A stretch of DNA of 64,000 nt from Strongylocentrotus purpuratus (lineage: Eukaryota > Echinodermata > Echinoidea > Camarodonta > Strongylocentrotidae), in NCBI RefSeq assembly GCF_000002235.5, contig NW_022145613.1, forward strand, positions 2,130,001-2,194,000. Reading direction: 5' to 3'. Made by a program: the position numbers and the translations under genes. The notes below the pieces were generated by a model, which made no database searches, was not told where the DNA came from, and saw only the letters and a program-made list of their open reading frames with translations. Positions 1 to 12,700 of the stretch are shown in pieces. The stretch's first letter is position 1; each line of letters opens with the position of its first letter.

Positions 1-170
1 AGAGATAGAGAGAGAGAGAGAGAGAGAGGGAGACAGAGACAGAGACAGAGACAGTGAGAAAAAACGAGAGACAAAGAGAGAGAGAGAAAAGAAGAGGAAG
101 ATAATTATGAGAGCGAAATAGAGGGAGAGAGAGAAAGAGAGAGGGATAGGTGGAAGGGAAAGATCAAGAC
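1..170. repeat. GA-rich microsatellite at the left edge
   Basis: Almost pure (GA)n with AGAGAC and GGGA interruptions; it continues off the window. No gene signal. Confidence 0.9.
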
Positions 171-1086
171 AGGGGCAGAGAAGGAATCCCAATCCAAGTA
201 GATAATAGATAATTGCACATAGTTCATCATTCAAGGGTTGAAAAAAAGTAATTTAACCAACTCTCCAAACATGTGAAATGAGAAGGCGGGGGAAAGAGGC
301 GGGAGGGGTAGTAGTAAATTCTCAAAGTACTTATTTAGCATTTTAGGCCATCGAAGTCGGTTACTGGCGGTGCTAATCATTACTGAAACATTTTTCCTAT
401 TCGAATAGGGTTCACAGTCCTTATAAATACTTCTCTTTTGTACTGTTAGACATTAATGAAGATGGGGCTAATGATTTGATTGCTTTGATATTTTTTCGAG
501 ATTAAGGAAACATTAAATAAATGCGAGGCCTATTTGATTGTCAGCTAATCAGAAACTTAGGAGACATGCTCCCCTAAAAATAATCTGCCCTGCCCCATTC
601 CCGCTTTTTTCGACACTATTTCCGTTTCCTTTGAGATTCAGTTAATTGCTGTAATAAACATATACAATCAGGATTACAAAAATTAACATTAACAATGCAG
701 TAAAAAAATAACCCGCTCTTTCAGCCGTCCACAAAAGAGAGAAATGTACACAGAAACAGCATATTTTGTTCGCGTTCAATCTTCCTATTCAACGGATTGA
801 TATAGAAACGTATAATTTTATTCAAAATCGATTTGCATCGACTTCTCCAGACACTTTTACTAAACGCAAGTCCATACATTCACAAGTCTGTATTTCCTCC
901 AATTATTCAAGGATTAACTTAAAATGAAAATACGTCTTAAATAACCTGCTTCTTATATAAAGTATTTTTACACTTGATTTTTATCTTATAACGTCATTTG
1001 TTACGTAGCGGCCGACAACTAATCTACTGCTTCAAAAAAGTATCTGCATTTATTATTCAGACATCAAAATGAATAATCCATAATAC

Positions 1087-3600
1087 CTCTTTTTTGGATC
1101 CACTTTGTTCGATACATGACGCTTCGGTGATGGCCTTGGTTTTGGTTTGGGGGAATTAGTCCCCCTTTTTCCCTCAGCTCGCGATTTGACTTCTTTGGGA
1201 GCCTTTCCATTTCGACCATTTTTCTGTTCAGTTACCATGTACCTAACGATTGCAGAATGAATAGAAAAGCAATTATTAAAGGGGAAATCTACCCTGATAT
1301 TGAGTTAGTTCAGTAGATGCAGACAAATGAAAGAAAAATTTCGGTAAAAGTTTGAGCAAAAATAGATTTAAAATAAGTTATGAACTTTTGAAGGTGCGAT
1401 CAATCAAACAAAAACTAAAGAAACTCTGCAACTCACTGATCTGTTTATCACATTTTTCTGCTGCTATTAAAACCAACTTATTATCAGTGTGGAGTCCCCC
1501 TTTAAGTGACTTAATAAAGAGTCATTAATGACCATGCTGCACACGTACCCGGCAGAACCGCCTTTCAGCCGTTGATTGCTGATGCTTATGTTTTCTACAC
1601 ATGAACAGCAATAATAATATGTATAGTTTACACCTCCGCTATTTTTCTGCCGTTTAATATAATGCAAATCCAATTTATTACTTCATGTACATTTTATACA
1701 CGATTACATATATCAAATGCGATATAATGTATTCTGAAATTGTTTGATAGTTGGTGTCATTTTTCAAAACCAAATGAAATCTTTATCTGGCGAAATGCAA
1801 TTCTGTCTTGTTTGTATTGATACAATCATTCCTCTTGTACCACGTCTATAAATATCCGACAGGTGATGGAAACATAACCCACATCAATTTAATTTATTTA
1901 TTTCTGACATTATTTTATACATCTATACATGTTCACCAATACTGGTGTACTATCTTCCATGGGGCCCAGTTTGGTAACAAGACAACCCAATAACAATCAT
2001 GAATATAAATTGATAAGAGTAACAGAACAAAACACAGAAAACAAAATAAGTAGAATCATATTATATACGAATTCTTTGGTATCCTACATGTAGTAATAAA
2101 TGTTGCAAGAAACTTTCTACGAGTTTTGCATGCGAGCCACAACAAATACAAAATCAAGATCATACAGGTATTGTCAACAAAAATATCATTGGTTACTTTG
2201 ATCATAAATAACCCCCCCCCCCAAAAAAAAAAAAAAAAAATAAATAAAAAAATAAAAAAAATATATGATTCCTAATAACTTTTATAAATGTAACGCTTCC
2301 TGGGAGAAATTTTAATTATTTATACATATTTGTGGCTTACATCGATCAATCGATCTTATTTACTGGGTGTAAGCCACGAATATGTTTAAATATGATTCCT
2401 CTCATGATTTGCTTGTAGATGATGTACGAGATAAGGAACTCTCTTAATGCCATGGAAAAAGCTAGGATATCTCTACTGAATTACTTTTCCATTGCATGAC
2501 CTATTGTGGTTAACTTTTAAGAATAAAGCCAGTTTCCAAGAACTTCTTCGAAGGGACAGAAATTCTTATCTATATAATGTAAGTGCAATTTTGTGTCTTC
2601 TCTTCGAAGACAAAATACATGGTCTCACGAAAAGCACTTCTTTATGAAAGGCCTATAGAGAAATTAAGAATTTATGGGAAAGATCACAGGTCATTGAATT
2701 ACCTATATTGACTCATAAAAGCAATCCTATTTTCATCTGCAACAATTTCTAATCTCAGATCTCTTACGTTGTTGTATTCTTTGGATTTTAGAGGTTAGAG
2801 CTTGATTAATTATCAGCAAGCGCCGTCGGATAAATTTTCTAGATATTAGGAGAAATTCTTGTGAAGAATAATATTTGTTCCATTCTTTTGACCTCAACTC
2901 TCAAACCAACAATGCCTAAGGAAGGCTATACGATAAGGTCATCGTAGGCAGCATCGAAATGAATATTGTCTGCTTACAAGTTGTTCTCTACGGTTCTTCA
3001 TTATATTCCGTACATTATAACACTTTCTCTATACACAAATAGAAATCATACAAGGACGACGTTATGGGAGAAATATAAATATGTTGACAATATTTTGACG
3101 GCCTTGTAAATGAGATGAAATCTTGAATACCGCGTCTCTGATGGGGTAAATTGAAAACTTGTATATAAAACGTGCTCACGTTATATCTATTGATTTTAAG
3201 GACCGTCTGTTACTGAAATATCCGTTTTCAACCGATGTTTGATTGTTAATATCACACAGGGCTTCCATTTGTTACCATGCTTACAGTACCGATAATCATT
3301 AGCAACTCAATATTACAAGCGGAAAAAGCAAAAGACGTATATAATTTCCACTGAGTCTACACAGATAGGAGAAAAGAACCCTTTCAAAATAAAACGAATA
3401 ATTAATTACCTTTGTTGGTTATTCGTTGATTTGGTTCCGATCGCCATGGTGCATGTTCCATTAGATGCTGGAGTTTTATTGCTTTCTCTCTCTTTGCTCA
3501 TCCCTTCTTTTTCAACTCCATTGCATGGTAGATGGAGTCCGCCATTATGTCCCTCCGTCGATGCTTTACCGTGGATGATGTTTGCATTATGCGTCTCCAT
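1087..3600 (-). CDS. 5' part of an unrecognised protein (two coding exons, continues off the left edge)
   Basis: Exon 1 is 3410..3600 and exon 2 is 1087..1242 on the minus strand. The ATG at 3600 sits in an excellent Kozak context (CACCATGG). Exon 1 ends AG|GTAATT, exon 2 begins after a TTAG acceptor and ends AG|GTATTA. Both junctions are phase 2, and the joined codon AGG (Arg) keeps the frame open. The 115 or so residues are hydrophilic and low in complexity: an Asn/Gly/Thr-rich start, then a Lys/Arg/Pro-rich stretch (SPKPKPRPSPKR) that ends in VDPKKR. There is no signal peptide or membrane segment. The basic tail could act in nuclear targeting or nucleic-acid binding, but that is a guess. 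The family is not recognised and the remaining exons must lie left of position 1. The matching phases and strong start make a real gene more likely than chance. Confidence 0.5.
2318..2391. repeat. Short hairpin in the intron of the left-edge gene
   Basis: Arms 2318-2341 and 2368-2391 are complementary over 24 nt with about two mismatches (core TGTGGCTTACA / TGTAAGCCACG), with a 26-nt loop that contains ATCGATCAATCGAT. The size fits a pre-miRNA-like foldback or a mini inverted-repeat remnant; the sequence alone cannot separate these. Confidence 0.5.
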
Positions 3601-3666
3601 GGTGATACGAATCCGGCTGGAAAAGAGGGATTGGATGAACAGAAATTAATATATTGACAATTTTCG

Positions 3667-3671
<5 letters not shown>

Positions 3672-3725
<54 letters not shown>
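3672..3725. repeat. (CT)n microsatellite
   Basis: About 25 uninterrupted CT units directly upstream of the ATG of the left-edge minus-strand gene (GA on its sense strand). Open frames through it are artefacts of the repeat. Confidence 0.95.
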
Positions 3726-3728
<3 letters not shown>

Positions 3729-5774
3729 CTCTCTATCTCTTTTTCCTTCTCTTCCACTTTTCGCCTTTTCCTGTGTAAACTCGATTCATTATTGCCTGTC
3801 AAACTCAGGGTAATGAATCGCAAAATAAACAATGGATTAATAAATAGCATATACTTGCTGTCATACCGACAAGTCACGAATCGCACTTCGAAATTAACAT
3901 TTGACTGTCAAGTGATATACCTGTAGCAGTGGGGTAATAGCTTATTACTATTGTGTAGCATCAGGGTTCATACATTATAAATTAATCGAAATATATTAGA
4001 TCTCGTGATATAAACAGTGCGATAGTAGATAGCTACATCTTAAGTTGTGGTAGAGTAAGGAAAAAAAAATGATTAGAAATTAAACTTGATTAATAAATAT
4101 CCCAGTTCCACCCTTTTTTTATTCGTATATTCTCCTTTAAAAGAATGTAAGCATTATCTTACTAGTATATCTTCAGAACCATTCATCCGATATACCAAGG
4201 ACAGGTCAACAACTTTTAAAGTGACTCGGTATTGTTGAAGGTTGATGAAAAAACTGCTTGTTTTTGTATGAAATGTTACTTATTATATTCCTTCTTCTGT
4301 TCTAACCCTCTAACATGCAAAAAATCCTGAACAAATTCTCAAACCACAAAGATAGTTATGGTTTTCTTTGAAGGCGTCACTGTGCGACATCCTCTTTAAA
4401 GTAAATTTACCCAACCATTTTTGAATTTTCCCAACCGTTTTTGCATGAAAATAAGACATGGGACAGGCTTTTTAAAATCTTGGAACATTTAAATGTCTAC
4501 TATATAGAGCCAATTCATTGCTTTGTTATGATTTATATTCACCTAAAATGTAAATAAATTGTAATAATAATTATAGTTCGGAGAATTAAGAAATTGATCA
4601 GTTTTCCCAATTTTCATCAATAATGGTCTGTTTTCACTCAAACTTTCAGATTATCTTTTATTTTACAGCTAGCATTGAATGAAGTCACTACCTTAGCATC
4701 ATTTTCTCTCATCTGAACAATGTTACCAAGTCCCTTTAAGGGTACGTCGGTTCTTCCTTGTATATACTCAGAAAAAGAAAGATAAAAATGCCTGATCCAT
4801 GACATGTCATTATTAGATTCCCCTCTCAATCTATACATCTCCCACTCCTTTCCTCGTCCATCCATCCGTCTTTCGATTTCCTTTCTCGCTCCGAGCTGAT
4901 TTCCCTTCATTTAACATTTATTATAGCGCCTCCAGCTCAATTGCCTTTTTTCTCTTAGAATTTTCTAACCAGAACCTCTCATTTATTATGCTGATTGAAG
5001 TTTGTTCAACAGCTGAATAAATATCAAATAACAAACGCAATCATGTTGTGCTTTGTTAAGTAGCTAATGTTATATTCGTACCTGCATCAGTTTCTTACTT
5101 AGGCTATTTACTTTTCATTAGGCACGTTAGGTTAAATGGCATAAAAACGAGTCCATTTGCATTTCTTGTCAGATGTCTCTTTGGTGCTGTTGTCATGGCT
5201 TTGAGCCTCTGGCTACCAGATGCGAGGACAATGTTACGTCAATTAGGACAATAGCGCTTTGAATCGAAACGTATCTGAAGCGCAGGAAGAAAAAAAAAAT
5301 GCAAATTACCATCATTATTCCTGTAGCCTCGATCAATACGGGTGAACGGGAATGGGTAGGCCATTTTAGCGCTAAAGGTATCAAATTCTGTATGTTGTGA
5401 CTTTTTGCACGTGGTAAAAAAAGTCTAACATTTAGAGGTAACTTTGTCTGAGCGAGCATCAACAGCATGCAAATTATACTTGAAACCTGCACTGGGCCAA
5501 CGACTCATTTTCAGGATGGGGCTGGGAGAGGGATGTTGATAATAATCGACATAATTCGCTACAAAATTACTGGGATGGGCGCCCCTGCCCCTAAATCAAC
5601 ATCACCGACCCTGAGTCTAAATGCAATGATCGGAAACTTGATTTTAAATAAATAAACACATGATTTATACTTAATTTTGAGACATTATGAAAACATGCAT
5701 CTAAAGATGTTTCTTTTGTACAGTTTCTCTTTTAAACGTTAATATTCCTCATTCTGTCCGGGTCATAGGTCACG
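3726..5774. other. Intergenic, no gene seen
   Basis: AT-rich sequence with no recognisable protein or RNA gene. It may hold 5' untranslated sequence and promoter of the left-edge gene near 3.7-4 kb. Short open frames here show no domain and no fitting splice signals. Confidence 0.5.
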
Positions 5775-5789
5775 TTGGTGATGAGTTGT

Positions 5790-7126
5790 CACTCCGTAGT
5801 ATATCATTCACATGATCTTCATCTACCTGACAGCTATAATGAAATAAGATGCACGGCTCAGCGAATATCTGTTTCATCCAGTTGTTATATTGTCATTCTC
5901 TCTGAGAACCCGTCTTGCCTCCGAAGACAACAAATCGAATCTAGTTTGACGTACGCTACAGTGACTTGTAAATTCGATAAAGAAAATATCTTTATCTTTA
6001 GAAATATCCGTTTCCTTTTTCGCTATATATTTTGCTCTCCTTTAGCTTTACCATGCTTTTACCTCTCCCTCAGTATTTGATATAATTTATATCAATATTT
6101 TTTACTTTTCACCTTGTATTTTATGATATTTGACTTTTATGCCTCTTTCATTTTTGTGAAACCTTTATTGACTTGAATTGAATTGATTACTTTGCAAATA
6201 CACAGCCCTTCGATGCTGAAAATTAAAATATCAAGAATTGATAGCGAGTCGCATTCATTCAACAAGTAATTGCTGCACGACTCGAGTTGATTGCATTGAT
6301 GGTGGTGTGCAATTTTTATAATGGAAGTGCTGCATTAAAAATTCATGGTTTATGTCGACCTCCGTGCTATATTGAGTATCACGACAATAGTTTTCATCTA
6401 CCTGGAATCCCTGCTAAATTTTCCGAGGGAATAACGATAGTCGGAGGGAAATTCAACCTTGTTCTTGCCGGTGAAGTAACGGCAAACTTGGGTCTTGTTA
6501 ATAAACAAAAGGTTGGTTCAATTATTACTTAATGTGACATGGGAAATGGACATGGTTATTTCTGGGTGCATTTCGTGTGATGCATTTATTCTAATATAAA
6601 CATCGACTCTGCAAGCACTCTCAAGTTACAACGAAGAACAACTGGAAATGTATTTGATGAATTTCTAACATATTTACCAATTGCAGATATTGGTTTTCCA
6701 ATACGTATTTGTGAAGATGAAGAAGCGAGGACTCCTCTTGTTAAAATAGCGCTAATGTTGATTAATAATCATAAGCCGCTAGTACAGCTAAAGTACAAGT
6801 ATATAGCAATTAGCATAATGAGTATAATATTGGAAGCTAATGAGTCACTGAATTACACGGCACTTTGTTCATTACAGTGTTCCAAACCAGCGTTCGGGTG
6901 TTCAGGTGATAGCCTTTATACCAACAACTTCCTCAGTATAAATGGAAAACGTATACATAATACAAATATGTTATATAGGATCGAGGAATCGTTCATGATT
7001 GTTCACATTACATGTCATAGATATACAATTGGGTCGGGGCCATGGGTGGAGACGTGTTTCGCAGTATGCATGATTAATGACAGTAATATGGGTATTGAGT
7101 TACCAAACCATCACATTACATAGTTT
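5790..7126 (+). other. Coding-like relic of unknown origin
   Basis: Three neighbouring plus-strand stretches (about 5790-6080, 6299-6532 and 6600-7123) read as plausible protein rather than low-complexity sequence, for example EYHDNSFHLPGIPAKF near 6380 and TYLPIADIGFPIRICEDEE near 6680. Each is short, they are not in one continuous frame, and I recognise no domain. It could be an old decayed insertion or exons of an unknown gene. It is not evidence of a working gene. Confidence 0.25.
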
Positions 7127-8039
7127 CATTATTAGAAGAGACTTAGATTTTAAAAGAATACTATTTTATGGAAAATAAAAGCATGCAATATCAACAGTGT
7201 TTTGCTACAACGATTCCACATCTAACACAGATCGCACAATTCTAAAGTGGAGCTAATAAGCTCAACTTTAATCTCTACGATTACCGTAACGAGATCACGG
7301 TTCTAATTTTACCGTATACTAGTTATAACAATCAAGCTTCCATTATCTGCCTACTTATCCAGGTCAAGGGAATTATTCCAAATAAGAGAAGGGTGTGGGG
7401 AAGGAGGGGGGGGGGGGGCAACGTCGGCTTCTCGCTGAACTGGATACTCCCGTCATTGTAGAGTCGTACTAACAGAGCGTATTTTATTTTGTCCGTTTAA
7501 GTATACTGTAACAGTGAAAAAAGGCAGAGGAGTGAGGAATCGTCGGAAATAACCTTAATGACACAAAAAGGGAAATTATGTTTATGAGGAAAAACATCCT
7601 TAGATGACTGATTGGGAGTTGGATAGTTTTCGCTGTTTGTGCAGACATATCTTACTTGTTCCATTAAAGCTGAATTTTGCTGGTGTAAAGAGTGCATTTA
7701 GAAATATATTGGCCTGAAATGATTCTAAAAATAATTTTCATGCAGTAATTCTATTGCGATTTCAAGGAAGATTGCGTTATTTGTTTGACTTCGCATTTAC
7801 TGGAGCCTTACGTTCCACGGTAGAGCTATCTTGATTTTGCCATTTTCTTACTTGTTACTCTTATATTAGCTATGCATACAAACATATCCCGTGAGTGATA
7901 TATACTACAATAATATTATTGTGTAAGATCGGTTTGAATCTGGAAACTTCTGTTTTACGATATTAAAAAGTCAAGAATAACTTCTTAAAAGGGATAAATA
8001 CGTTTGGAATTTTCCAAATTAGATATGGACCTTCTAACA

Positions 8040-8112
8040 CAATAATAATAATAATAATAATATGAATTTATAACGCGCATGTATCCGAAACTTCCGATCA
8101 AGGTGCGACAGA
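8040..8112 (-). repeat. Fragment of the shared LINE/SINE 3' tail, reversed
   Basis: (AAT)n followed by a TTTATAACGCGC motif. On the minus strand it reads GCGCGTTATAAATTCATATT then (ATT)n, like the tail of the LINE that ends near 27115. Confidence 0.5.
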
Positions 8113-8754
8113 AATGAATATGCAGATTATACAAAACAGATATTTTTTCTACACGTAATTGAAATTAAATCTTATTAAATTGAGTTCCAACACTCGCTTA
8201 GATAAACAGGAATTCAAATCTTATATAAACAGAAATTAAAGTATTGGATAAACAGATATATAAGCATAATACAATTCAACATAATATAGTTCTTTAGGTA
8301 ATGAAACTTAAACATCTGATAAATAAATACCCTTTCAACTGTGATATAATTTGAGTTACGATTAATTGTATCAACCCAAATTAACCATATCTCCTTCAAA
8401 GAATCATAATTGTACAATAAAGGTAAATTAATAATGAATTTATTTTACAGATAGATCAAAATAATGTATGGTTTAAATTCTATACATTGCGACAAGAAAG
8501 GAGATCAAATAGATTTGATAGAATCATGACTATTGGTTGTCATTCGATTTCTACGCTACAGGCCCCTGCATGTACACAATTCTATTCGGCAGGAATAAGA
8601 TTTGTTTAGGATGAGAGCAGGATGATAGCTGATGAGCTATCCTATCCAATAAGTCACGGCAATCCCGCAATATGCGTGTCCTCAATCAATCCAACCGTCA
8701 GGTCAATGCACATTTTCCTGCCGTCGAAACGATGATTGTATTATTCCGAAGGTC

Positions 8755-9725
8755 CGTCAATACATTTATACGAATGTTTGTTATTCTGAAGTATCGTTTA
8801 TTTTGAAAGTTTGTTGTTCTGAACGTGCATTATTCCTACAGTTTGTTATTCTGAAGGTTCGTTACTCCGAGTTTGTTATTGTGAAGGTTCGATATTCTGG
8901 AAGTTTGTTATTCTGACGGTTCGGTATTCCGGAAGTTTGTTATGCTGGAGGTTCGGTCTTCCGATTTTTTATTTTTGTATTCCGAAGGTTCTTTATTCCG
9001 AAAGTTTGTTATGCGAAGGTTCGTTATTCCGAATGTTTGTTATTCTGAAGGTTCGATATTCCGAAAGTTTGTTATCCCGAAGATTCGTTATTCCTTAAGT
9101 TGTTATTCTAGAGGTACGGTATTCCGAGAAAAAAAAATATTCGGAAGGTTCTTTATTCCGAATGTTTTTTATCCTGAAGATTCGTTATTTCTTAAGTTTG
9201 TTATTCTGAAGGTTCGGTATTCCGAATATTTTTTTTACATTCCGAAGATTCTTTATCCCGAATGTTTTTTATCCTGCAGATTCGTTATTTCTTAAGTTTG
9301 TTATTCTGAAGGTTTGTTATTCGGAATGTTTGTTATTGCGAAAGTTCGTTATTCCGAATGTTTGTTATTGCGAAGTTTCGTTATTCCGAATGTTTTTTAT
9401 CCTGAAGATTCGTTATTTCTTAAATTTGTTATTTTGAAGGTTCGGTATTCCGATTTTTTTTTATATTCTGAAGGTTCGATATTCCGAAAGTTTGTTATCC
9501 TGAAGATTCGTTATTCCTTAAGTTTGTTATTCTGGAGGTTCGGTATTCCGAATGTTTTTTATCCTGCAGATTCGTTATTTCTTAAGTTTGTTATTCTGAA
9601 GGTTCGTTATTCCGAATGTTTGTTATTCTGAAGGTTCGTTATTCCGAAAGTTTGTTACTCTGAAAGTTCGTTTTTTCGAAAGTTTGTTTTTGTAAAGGTT
9701 CGTTATTCCAAAAATTGTTTGTTTC
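8755..9725. repeat. Minisatellite of 16-bp units (about 60 copies)
   Basis: The array is built from GTTYGTTATTCYGAAR, often as 32-bp pairs (a ..CGTTATTCCGAA unit followed by a ..TGTTATTCTGAA unit). Copies vary by substitution and by small T-tract or A-tract insertions. Frames through it (FVIPNV, YSEGSIF and similar) are by-products of the repeat, not genes. No transposon ends are obvious at either side. Confidence 0.95.
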
Positions 9726-12700
9726 AAAGAAGGGTTGTTGCTCCTACAATATGCAAGAATTTCTTACTTCCAAAAAGAATACCTCACTTTCCAAAATACA
9801 AAAGGCACGATGTAATAAACTCAAAAATGTGAATAGGTTAATTTAATGAAAAAAAGGTTCGTTACTTCAATAGATACAAGACCTTGATGCATTTTCGGAT
9901 GAAAAATCTTTATTTGATTGTCGGAATGAAATAATTCTTGCGCATTAAATTACGAGGCCTGATGGCCTAAAAAGCTATACACGGGAAATTGGAGCCGCTA
10001 CATTTTCGATATTCAGATGTTTCCAAGAATTGTGCATACACAGTGAAAACAGGTTTACAATTTCGTAGGAAATCATGGTGGCTAAATGTTTGCATGCTCT
10101 CTTTTCTTGAAAATATCAAATTACAGGCTTGTAACTTTTTATATATCATGTTTAATTCCTGTATGATTCATACTAAAAACGTTAGCAATGATGGAGGGGG
10201 GCATGGATGGTATGGAGGTAAGCAAAAAAAAACATGATATCGGGTACAATTTACCCAATTTTGTGTTAAACGTTACCCAATTTCCTTTCCTTTTAATAAT
10301 CCAACTATTCTAGAATGTAACGGTTTATCATGTATGCGGTGCACTTTTGTGTATTCAAATAATTCTTTTGAACAGTAATGATAAAATCCAATATAGTTAT
10401 CAAAGATAATAAAACAGGATTCCTGCTGTAAAGATCATAAGCACAAATTTACATTATTCTTAAAATAATTAACGGATTCTACGACGACGAAAAAGCTTGA
10501 TATTCTTACCTCTTTAATCTTCTGCAATCCCAAAACAGACAGTCAGATTAAATCAGATGACGTATCAACACCACGGTATGTCAAGACCTGTACGACTTCG
10601 GTGAGGAAACAATAACAATGCTTGTTTTAATTTCAGGTAGAATGTTAAAATGTTCTGCAGCAGAGATGATCAAAACTCAATCCAGCTTTCCCTTTCCCTA
10701 TCTTCAACTAGTAACCGTTCGAAGCTTCCTCATGTTGCTAGTGGTAACTCTCATCCGAACATTGCTAGCATCTGCTTTTCTCATGAAAATGCGTTAAATC
10801 CATGAATAGGGACATACGATCTCCCTTGTACGTTGGCTGGGTGTATACAATGCCCTCATAGGTTGAGCGATGTTTATTAGTCTAATGCTATAATGATTGT
10901 GGCAGGCTTTCGAAGCAAGATCCGTATCTCGAACGAGTGATGCGGGATGGATGCGGGATGGCGCCTAGCTGCTACATCCTCAATGCTTGGTGATGTGGGA
11001 TGCACTATATAGTATGTCTTTCTGGTTGGAGGATTAGCATTACACGATTGTATGTAGAGTCGGTTGATCCTAATTGAATTCACGTTTATTTCATTTCCTT
11101 TTTTTCTCTCTTTCTCTTCTCCTTTCTATTTATTTCAAATTCTATTTTCTTTCCCTCTGTAGTTGTTATTCGTTATCATCTGTATGTGCCTCACTCCAGT
11201 TCGTTCCCTTGCTTTCTTTCTCTCATCTTTCCCTCTCTTCCTCATTTTCTTTTCAAAATTGCTCTTACTCATTTCGTTTGTTATCCCTAATCCTCTTTCC
11301 AATTCTGTTCCATTCTTATCCTCTCTCCCTCTTTCATTCTCCACACGACTCTGTCTCTCTCTCTCTCTCCCTCCCTCTCTCCCTCATCTTCTCTCTTTTT
11401 CTCCTTCGCCCTATTTTTGTATCGAATTTTGTTCATTTTAAATGGTTAATAGAAACCACCTTGGTGAAAAAGCTTTCCAGAATGTCTACTTTTCTATTTA
11501 TAAAACATAATGAATGTAACTACAGGCAAGGACTTAGATTCCCTTTGATAATAGAAAGCTTTTTGTTTGTGGCAAAAGAGTCTCTCTCTTTATGTGAGTG
11601 GCCATGATGTTTGTCTTTATGATGAAAAATATGTATCCCTAATGGCTGATGGAAATTTAATACACAACCTTGAATGGTAAGACATTGTTGCATCTTCATC
11701 AACTGCTTTAAGTTAGGCGTCAATTCTAATTCGAATGCTGTTAATTGCTCACTTAGCTGGACGCATTAGTGAGAAATGTATTTTGAAGGGATAATATTCA
11801 CCATATGAAGTGCGTAGAGGAACCGGTATAAAGAGATGATATTTTTTAATTCTTATCAGAAGAACGATATTCCGTTTTTAATATCTCGACGTGTGTTTAC
11901 ATACATAATTTTGTTATTTTTAATTCCGAAACTCATCATAATAAACAATAACACAATATAACATAATCAAAGACTTATAAAATTATTGTTACAATAATAG
12001 AATGATAAACGGTTGGAGAGTCCATTTCAAAGCCATTAACCTATTGAATCTGTTCTTTCCTGGAGGCCATATATTCTTCTAATAATAAGTAATGATATTT
12101 CAAAATAGTAAGGCTTGATTAACAATACACTGTACATGTACTAAACTAAACTAAATTAAATTAAACATTACAACAACAAAAATCATTAAAATCTATTCAA
12201 ATATCCCCTCCCATCCCTAATGTAGCCATTAGTGTCATTATAATAGTGAAGCGAGGTTACATACAACATCAAAGGCTTTACTTTGGCAAAATAATGGATA
12301 TGGGTCTGAATGTTAAACTAACTACTAAATCTGCTTTTATTTACTAAAATTGACATTCCTAGATGTGCTTTCTCGAACTCAATTGAATTCAATCTATCAT
12401 GCCCTTTTCCCTGGAGCAATGTCTCTCTGCGATGATATGAGAATGCACCCATAATCTAATTTAGATATTTCTGATGTCTTTTCTAGTTCTTCAGACACAA
12501 CATCTAATATCTCTTGACGAGCAAGCACAAATAGTTGAGGATGGTCAAGCTTGATTGCAAGCTAGCATGCTGCAAATGTTTTATCATGACAAAGGCTATG
12601 GTGGTTCCATTTCTCATTCGTACTGAGAAACGGAAGATTAAAAAAAAATCTACTCCTACGTAATCAGAAGAAAAAATATGATCTTAATTCTGCAATAATT

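Noticed and set aside
1467-1673. Minus-strand frame with YYYCCSCVENI, which might be a zinc-finger exon
   Set aside because: Cys/His spacing does not match a known finger, and it lies in the intron between two phase-matched exons.
8942-9631. Two adjacent open frames of 117 and 105 codons
   Set aside because: They are the 16-bp minisatellite read in frame; 48 bp (three units) is divisible by 3, so frames stay open by structure.
11074-11607. 177-residue plus-strand open frame rich in Ser, Leu and Phe
   Set aside because: It arises from a pyrimidine-rich tract, has no domain, and open frames exist in two registers and on the other strand.
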